In this document: in pieces, positions 58,170 to 64,000 of the stretch
Layout: each line of letters begins with the position of its first letter
Position numbering within the stretch: the stretch's first letter is position 1
DNA from: Nicotiana tabacum
Lineage: Eukaryota > Streptophyta > Magnoliopsida > Solanales > Solanaceae
Length of the DNA stretch: 64,000 bases
Assembly: GCF_000715075.1 (NCBI RefSeq)
Contig: NC_134101.1
Span: 136,972,237 to 137,036,236, forward strand
Reading direction: 5' to 3'
Position numbers and translations under genes: made by a program
Notes under the pieces: model-generated
Database searches by the model: none
The model's input: only the letters and a program-made list of their open reading frames with translations
What the model was told of the DNA's origin: nothing

Positions 58170-61050
58170 TGTCACTACCCTAAACCCAGACCCGGTTGTG
58201 ATGGAACATCTCGTGAAGACAAGGCCAGCCGACACACACCCAATTCATTTTAAGCAATTAAAATAACGCAATTTAAGTCTTAAACATGATTAAATCCCAA
58301 ATAAACAGTGAGACAATATAATTTGCAGAATAGACACAACCCGACATCGGGGTGTCACTAGTCATGAGCGTCTAATAACCGATTAATAGTAGGAAGAGTC
58401 TCTATAGTCTATTACACAACTAAAACAAGGGAAAATAAGATAGGGGAGAAGCACTGGGCTGCAAACGCCAAGCAGCTACCTAGTGAACTCCGAACTGCCT
58501 GAGCTGGAAGCAATCAACAATCGCTAGCGGGACCCGAGGCTCTTGTATCTGCACACAGGAGTACAGGGAGTAATGTGAGTACTCCGACTCAGTGAGTAAT
58601 AATAATAAATGAAGACTGAGCAATAAGAAATCACATAAAAACACAACAACATGCTATAAAGAAGCATTGTAAAAACCAATAAAAGGCAAAGAAACAGTGA
58701 AATCTTATAAAAAACACCTTAGTTCAGAATAAGCTTCTTTAAAACACCTTTCTAACAGTGAAACAAGTAAATGATAGGCAACTAGAAGCGATAAACACAT
58801 AAAAACCGCCCCTCGGGCTATATCTCATATCACAATAGGTACTCGTGCTTATTGGGGGTATGCAGACTTCGGGAGGGGCTCCTTACGACCCAAGTGCAAT
58901 ATCAAGCCATTTCGTGGCATAATCAATAGGCTCTCGGTTTCACATCAACAAGCCACCTCGTGGTGTACAATCTTAGGCCCTCGGCATTATAATCATAATC
59001 AGTGTATCACTGCTGCGACGTGCAGCCTGACCCAAAAGTATCCTCACCACACAGGCCCTCGGCCTTACTCAATCAGAAATCTCTAAAAGCCACTCGGGCA
59101 CAGTAAAATATGATACTCAACCCAAAAATATCATTTAAAGTTTAAAACAAAGTAAATATGGCTGAGTTATGAAAACAGTATAATATAACATCACTGAGTA
59201 CAGATAGAAAATCAAAATAGTGAGGAAAATAGCAGTAAAATCCCCTAAGGGTCCAAATAGTTGGCACGAGGCCCAAATGGCATTCAACCCAAAACATGAA
59301 CGGTTTTCAATCAAATACGCGGTAAAACAGTCATTCGAAATGGACTAAGTCACAATTCCCAATGGTGCACGGCACTACGCTCGTCATCTAGCGTGTACGT
59401 CACCTAAATATAGCACAACGATGTGAAATCTGGGGTTTCATACCCTCAGGACAACATTTACAATCATTACTCACCTTAATCCGGTCCAAACTCTAGCTCG
59501 CGATGCCTTTGCCTCTCGAATCGGCCTCCGGATGCTCCAAATCTTACCAAGATCAGTGCAAAATCATAATATGCTAAGGGAACAAAGCCTACTCGAAAGA
59601 AATCAAATTACAACACAAATCCCGAAATTGGCCAAACCCAACCCCCGGGCCCACGTCTCAGTTTCCGATAAAAATTACATCAATAGACTCTTTATCACTC
59701 CCCAAGTTCATTCATATCAAAAGCATCAAAATTCAACCACAAACGACCCCTCAAATCCCAAATTCTAAGTCTCCAATTACAAGCCCTAGTTCTTCAATAT
59801 TAGGCTTAAATTCCATGATTAATTAGGTAGAAAACACATTAGGATCGAGTATTAAGTCCATAAATCTTACCTCCAAGTGTCCCCCCTTGATTCCCTCTTC
59901 AATCCTCTTAAAAAGCTCCAAAATTGCTCAAAAATGGTAAAAGTTAGCCCCAAAATCGCGGACAATGGCTATTTAAACATTCTGCCCAGGCATTCAAATC
60001 CTTCTTCGCGAACGCGGTCAAAGCCTCGCGTTCGCGAAGCACAAATTGACGTTGACCGACTTTTCCTTCATTGCGATCGTAACTCCCAGCAAGCAAACGC
60101 GAAGACTTAGCTTCCTTACTCACCGCGAACGCGACTACCTATCCGCGAACGCGAAGAACAAACCAACCTGAACCCAGCTGCTCAACTTTCCTCTATGTGA
60201 ACGCGGCATAACCTCGCGAACGCGATGACCTCGAGCCTCAACCCTTTGTGATCGCGGGACCTCCTTCGCGAATGCGAAGACCAACTTCACAACTTCCCAG
60301 CCTAACCCTTCGCAAATACCAGGGCTCACTCACGAATGCTAAGCCCAAATGTCTGCAACACACACACAGCAGTTTCTGCAACTTTCCACAACACGAAATA
60401 GTCTGTTTGACCACCCGAAACTCACCCGAGGCCCTCGGGACCTCAACCAAACATGCCAACATATCTCATAACATCATTCAAACTTTTTCCAACCTTTTGA
60501 ATGCTCAAAACAACATCAAAACACCAAATTCGCATTGAATTCAAGCCTAAGAATTCCAAAATCTTCTAAATTTTGCTTTCAATCAAAAAGTCTATCAAAC
60601 CACGTCTAAATGACCTAAAAATTTGCGCACACATTCCAAATGACACAACGGACCTACTGCAACTTCCGAAATTCTATTCCGACCCCTATATCAAAATCTC
60701 ACCTATCAATCGAAAAACGCCAAAATTCCAATTTTGCCAATTCAAGCCTAAATCCAATTCGGACCTCCAAAACATATTCTGATCACGCTCCTAAGTCCCA
60801 AATCATGTCCTGAAGCTATCCGATCCATCGGAACTCATATCCGAGCCCTTTAACACATAAGTCAACATCCAGATGACTTTTCCAACTTAAGCTTCCTCAA
60901 AAGAGACTAAGTGTCTCAAACCTTACCAAAACCTCTCCGAACCCGAGCCAACCAACCCGATCACACATAGTACCGATAAACAAATCAATAAGAAGCAGAA
61001 ATAGGGGAAACGGAGTGGTAACTCATGAGACGACTGGCTGGGTCGTCACA
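58170..61050 (-). repeat. 3' LTR of the chromovirus at 58170
   Basis: 2881 bp. Starts TGTCACTACCC and ends GGTCGTCACA on the plus strand. It is related to the LTRs at 22765 and 39437 in its outer parts and carries the GC-rich motif array upstream of a TATA-like TTTAAATAG. Confidence 0.85.
59969..60340 (-). promoter_or_regulatory. U3 array of CGCGAACGCG motifs upstream of a TATA-like box
   Basis: TTTAAATAG (minus strand, 59978-59970) is preceded by about 350 bp with the 10-mer CGCGAACGCG or its complement exact at 60007, 60027, 60124, 60144 and 60215, plus several one- or two-base variants. Orientation alternates. CpG density is far above the surrounding AT-rich LTR. Confidence 0.7.
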
Positions 61051-61062
61051 TCCTCCCCCTCT
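61051..61062 (-). other. polypurine tract
   Basis: AGAGGGGGAGGA on the minus strand, directly before the 3' LTR. Confidence 0.85.
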
Positions 61063-61186
61063 TAAACAAACGTTCGTCCTCGAACGAGTCAAGAAACATA
61101 CCTAAAGCCTCAAACATGTGAGGATATCTACTCCGCATCTCCCACTCGGTCTCCCAGGTAGCCTCCTCCATGGGCCAACCTCTCCA

Positions 61187-62340
61187 CTACACTTTCACTG
61201 AAGCTATATCCTTTGATCTCAACTTTCGAACCTGACGCTCCAAAATAGTTGTTGGCTCCACATCATAAGTCAAATCACCATCTAACTGCACCGTGCTGAA
61301 ATCCAGAACATGAGACGGGTCCCAAATATACTTCCAAAGCATAGAGACATGAAATACCGGATGCACACTCGATAAGCTGGGTGGCAAGGCAAGCTCATAA
61401 GCCACCTCTCCAATCCTCTGAAGCACCTCAAAAGGCCCAATGAACCGAGGACTAAATTTACCCTTCTTCCTGAATCTCATAACACCCTTCATGGGTGAAA
61501 CCTTCAACAGAACCTTCTCACCAATCATGTAGGATACATCTTGAACCTTCCTGTCAGCATAACTCTCTTGTATCGACTGTGCTGTATGAAGCCTCTCCTG
61601 AATCACCTTCACCTTTTCTAAAGCATCCTGCACCAAGTTTGTCCCCAATAGCCTAGCCTCACCCGGCTCAAACCAACCAACTGGAGATCTATACTGCCTC
61701 CCATACAAAGCCTCATATGGAGCCATCTAAATGCTCGACTGATAGCTGTTGTTATAAGCAAACTATGCGAGCGGTAGAAATTGATCCCATGACCCTCCGA
61801 AATCAATGACACAAGCATGCAACATGTCCTCCAATATCTGAATAGTGCGCTCGGACTACCCGTCCATCTAAGGGTGAAAAGTTGTACCCAACTCTCACTG
61901 CACCGACCTCCAAAACTACTGAGTGCCCCTTTCCAAAATGATGGAAACTGGGACACCATACAAATGAACAATCTCCCGGATATAGATCTCTACCAACCAC
62001 TCTAAAGAATAGGTAGTACACACAGAAATGAAGTGCGCGGACTTAGTCAGCCGATCCACAATCACCCAAATAGCATCGAACTTCTTCAAGTCTGTGGGAG
62101 CCCAACTACAAAGTCCATTTTGATCCACTCCCACTTCCACTCTAGAATATTCATCTGCTGAAGCAAGCCACCCAATCTCTGATGCTCATATTTTACCTGC
62201 TGACAATTGAGACACCAAGATACAAATCTCACGATGTCCTTCTTCATTCTCTTCCACTAATAATATTGTCTCAGATCCTGATACATCTTTGCGGCACCCG
62301 AATGAATGGAATACCGCAAGCTATGGTCCTCCTCCAGAAT
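61187..62340 (-). pseudogene. integrase with chromodomain start, a few breaks
   Basis: The zinc-finger part is near 62340-62190 (YQDL..YYW). The core is at 62140-61800 with a first-Asp region, then damaged sequence around GTQ and the Asp-Gly stretch; the Glu region near 61870-61800 is shifted. The frame at 61187-61726 is long and clean: MAPYEALYGRQYRSPVGWFE, SYADRKVQDVSYMIGEKVLL, GKFSPRFIGPFEVLQRIGEV, VHPVFHVSMLWKY, then VRKLRSKDIASVKV, the start of the chromodomain, which ends in a stop near 61187 (TAG where CAG/TGG is expected). Stops near 61729, 61858 and 61917. Confidence 0.85.
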
Positions 62341-62414
62341 CAACTCCCGAAGCCCATCTACATTGGGCACTCATATCCGGCCATGCATCCTCAACACCCC
62401 ATCATCACCAATAG

Positions 62415-63125
62415 TCACATATCTGGTATCATCGTGTTGAACTCTGTCCTTAAGGCAAGCAAATGAGGATCATCATACTGGCGCTCTCTAATGATATCAT
62501 ATAAGGAAGACCGAGAAATCACACAAGTCAATACCGACTGGGCTCCGAAATATCCAACCTCACAAAACGATTTACCAAGGCAAACATCAACTACAAGAGG
62601 TCTCTCCCCAACTGGAATATATGCCAAACTCACCGCCTTCCTACTCAAGGTATCGACCACCACATTGGCCTTCCCTGGATGGTACAATATAGTAATATCA
62701 TAATCCTTTAGCAACTCCAACCATCTCCACTGCCTCAAATTGAGATCCTTCTACTTGACAAGTGCTGGAGGCTACGATGATCAGTAAACACCTCACAAGA
62801 CACATCATACAAATAATGCCTCCAAATCTTCAACGCATGAACAATGGCAGCCAACTCCAAATCATGAACAAGGTATTTCTTCTCATGGGGCTTCAACTGA
62901 CGAGAAACATAAGCAATAACTCTACCCTCCTACATCAACACACACCCAATACCAACTCTCGAAGCATCACAATACACGGTATATGAACCTAAAGATGATG
63001 GTAAAACTAACACCGAGATGTGGTCAAGGCAGTCTTGAGCTTCTGAAAGCTCTCCTCACACTCGTCCGACCACCTGAATAGAGCACCCTTTTGAGTCAAC
63101 TTGGTCAAGGGCAATGTGATAGATG
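62415..63125 (-). pseudogene. RNase H domain, broken
   Basis: 62738-62415 reads [20 protein letters not shown] and [20 protein letters not shown], the end of RNase H and the linker. 62740-63125 gives the domain in pieces ([18 protein letters not shown], [27 protein letters not shown]). At least two frame breaks near 62755 and 63030. Confidence 0.75.
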
Positions 63126-63129
63126 AGAA

Positions 63130-64000
63130 TCACTGAACAAACCTGTGGTAATAACCTGCCAAACCAAGAAAGTTGTGAATCTTTGTGGCTGAGGATGGTC
63201 TGGGCCAACTCTGAACCACCTCTATCTTCTTTGGAACAACATGAATACCCTCGCTGGACACTACGTGCCCCAAGAAAGCCACTGAATTGAGCCAAAACTC
63301 ACACTTGGAGAACTTTTCATAATGCTTCTCCTCCCTCAATCTCTGCAACACAACTCTCAAATGCTCCGTGTGCTCCTCTTGACTACGCGAATACACCAAA
63401 ATATCATCAATGAAAACTATGACGAACGAGTTAAGATAACACCGAAATACACTGTTCATCAAATGCATGAATGTTGCTGAGGCATTGGTCAGCCCAAAAG
63501 ATATCACCAAGAACTTATAATGACCATATCGGGTCCTGAAAGTCGTCTTAAGAATATCCGAATCCCTGATCTTCAACTGGTGATAACCCGAACGGAGATC
63601 AATCTTGGAGAACACCCTCGCTCCCTGAAGCTGGTCAAACAAATCATCGATACGAGGCAAAGGATACTTGTTCTTAATTGTTACCTTGTTCAACTGCCTA
63701 TAATCAATGCACATCCTCATCGTGCCATCCTTCTTCTTCACAAATAGAACCAGCGCACTCCAAGGCAACACACTAGGTCGAATGAACCCCTTATCAAGGA
63801 GTTCCTGAAGTTGATCCTTTAACTCCTTCAATTCCGCTGGTGCTATACGATACGACGGAATAGAAATAGGTTGAATGCCCGACACCAGATCAATACCAAA
63901 ATTAATATCCCTGTCCGATGGCATACCCAACAGGTCTTTAGGAAACACATCGGGAAAATCCCTCACAAAAAAAATAGAATCAATATTGGGAGTCTCTACA
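63130..64000 (-). CDS. reverse transcriptase, open to the window edge (partial)
   Basis: An open frame from the right edge to a stop at 63130, at least 278 residues from the first Met; the frame continues upstream of 63966 with [14 protein letters not shown]. Blocks: [71 protein letters not shown], then [13 protein letters not shown] with the F-I-D-D active-site pair, then [17 protein letters not shown] and [16 protein letters not shown]. All core motifs are present. The stop after RFVQ marks the first break on the way to RNase H. The best-preserved RT among the chromoviruses here. Confidence 0.9.
   Translation of the reverse strand, partial: VETPNIDSIFFVRDFPDVFPKDLLGMPSDRDINFGIDLVSGIQPISIPSYRIAPAELKELKDQLQELLDKGFIRPSVLPWSALVLFVKKKDGTMRMCIDYRQLNKVTIKNKYPLPRIDDLFDQLQGARVFSKIDLRSGYHQLKIRDSDILKTTFRTRYGHYKFLVISFGLTNASATFMHLMNSVFRCYLNSFVIVFIDDILVYSRSQEEHTEHLRVVLQRLREEKHYEKFSKCEFWLNSVAFLGHVVSSEGIHVVPKKIEVVQSWPRPSSATKIHNFLGLAGYYHRFVQ

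Larger units (their letters stand above)
58170..64000 (-). mobile_element. Tekay-like chromovirus with pol, truncated by the window edge
   Basis: 3' LTR (58170-61050), PPT, then IN with chromodomain, RNase H and RT on the minus strand. PR, Gag and the 5' LTR are beyond 64000. LTR ends (TGTGACGACCC on the minus strand) and PPT agree with the two LARDs, so it is the pol-bearing relative. It is inserted in a MULE gene; left flank AAGAA. Confidence 0.9.

Noticed and set aside
59994..60340. CRISPR-like or protein-coding repeat array
   Set aside because: The motifs are short, alternate in orientation and have uneven spacing; the context is the U3 of a plant LTR.

Overview
The window is plant nuclear DNA, almost certainly from the Solanaceae and most like Nicotiana. 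The reasons are a solanaceous-type group VII ERF gene, a tRNA-related SINE and an RTE-type LINE tail of the kind common in that family, and stacked Ty3/Gypsy elements with very long LTRs. Only one ordinary host gene is visible; nearly everything else is nested transposable elements.

Layout. (1) 1-16487: a minus-strand Tat-lineage Ty3/Gypsy element (Gag, PR, RT, RNase H, a second RNase H, IN, then a spacer with an antisense ORF on the plus strand). Its spacer is split at 641/9653 by a 9.0-kb minus-strand Tekay-like chromovirus (642-9652, near-perfect 5-bp target duplication). (2) 16488-17860: remnant of another Gypsy element with the unusual order pol end, LTR-like promoter, PBS, leader. (3) about 17860-21907: the 3' part of a second Tat element, on the plus strand, carrying an antisense gene with recognisable introns. 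(4) 22347-22761: a Tourist-like MITE holding a perfect 44-bp-arm hairpin. (5) 22765-33148: a minus-strand, 10.4-kb element with 3-kb LTRs and almost no coding capacity (LARD-like). (6) 33154-39431: a gene island with a foldback MITE, a group VII ERF (34708-36195, two exons, MCGGAI N-degron start), and a 655-bp hAT-like MITE carrying a SINE inside its intron. (7) about 38916-54152: an old LTR broken by a plus-strand LARD (39437-49196) and by a 4.7-kb solo LTR of Ogre type (49220-53902), each with exact 5-bp target duplications. (8) about 54240-55501: a 5'-truncated RTE-type LINE. (9) about 56163-58169: a dead MULE transposase gene, cut by (10) 58170-64000+: a minus-strand chromovirus with RT, RNase H, IN and chromodomain that runs out of the window.

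How the parts relate. The LARDs at 22765 and 39437 and the pol-bearing element at 58170 share LTR termini, initiator-Met PBS type where visible, and a purine-rich PPT, so the last is a plausible helper type for the first two. The two LARDs share one internal deletion and lie in opposite orientation on either side of the ERF island. In all three, the segment just upstream of the TATA box is filled by a different short-motif array between conserved flanks. That, and the intron-bearing antisense gene of the Tat element, are the most unusual signals here. All calls were made by reading; no database search or alignment program was run.
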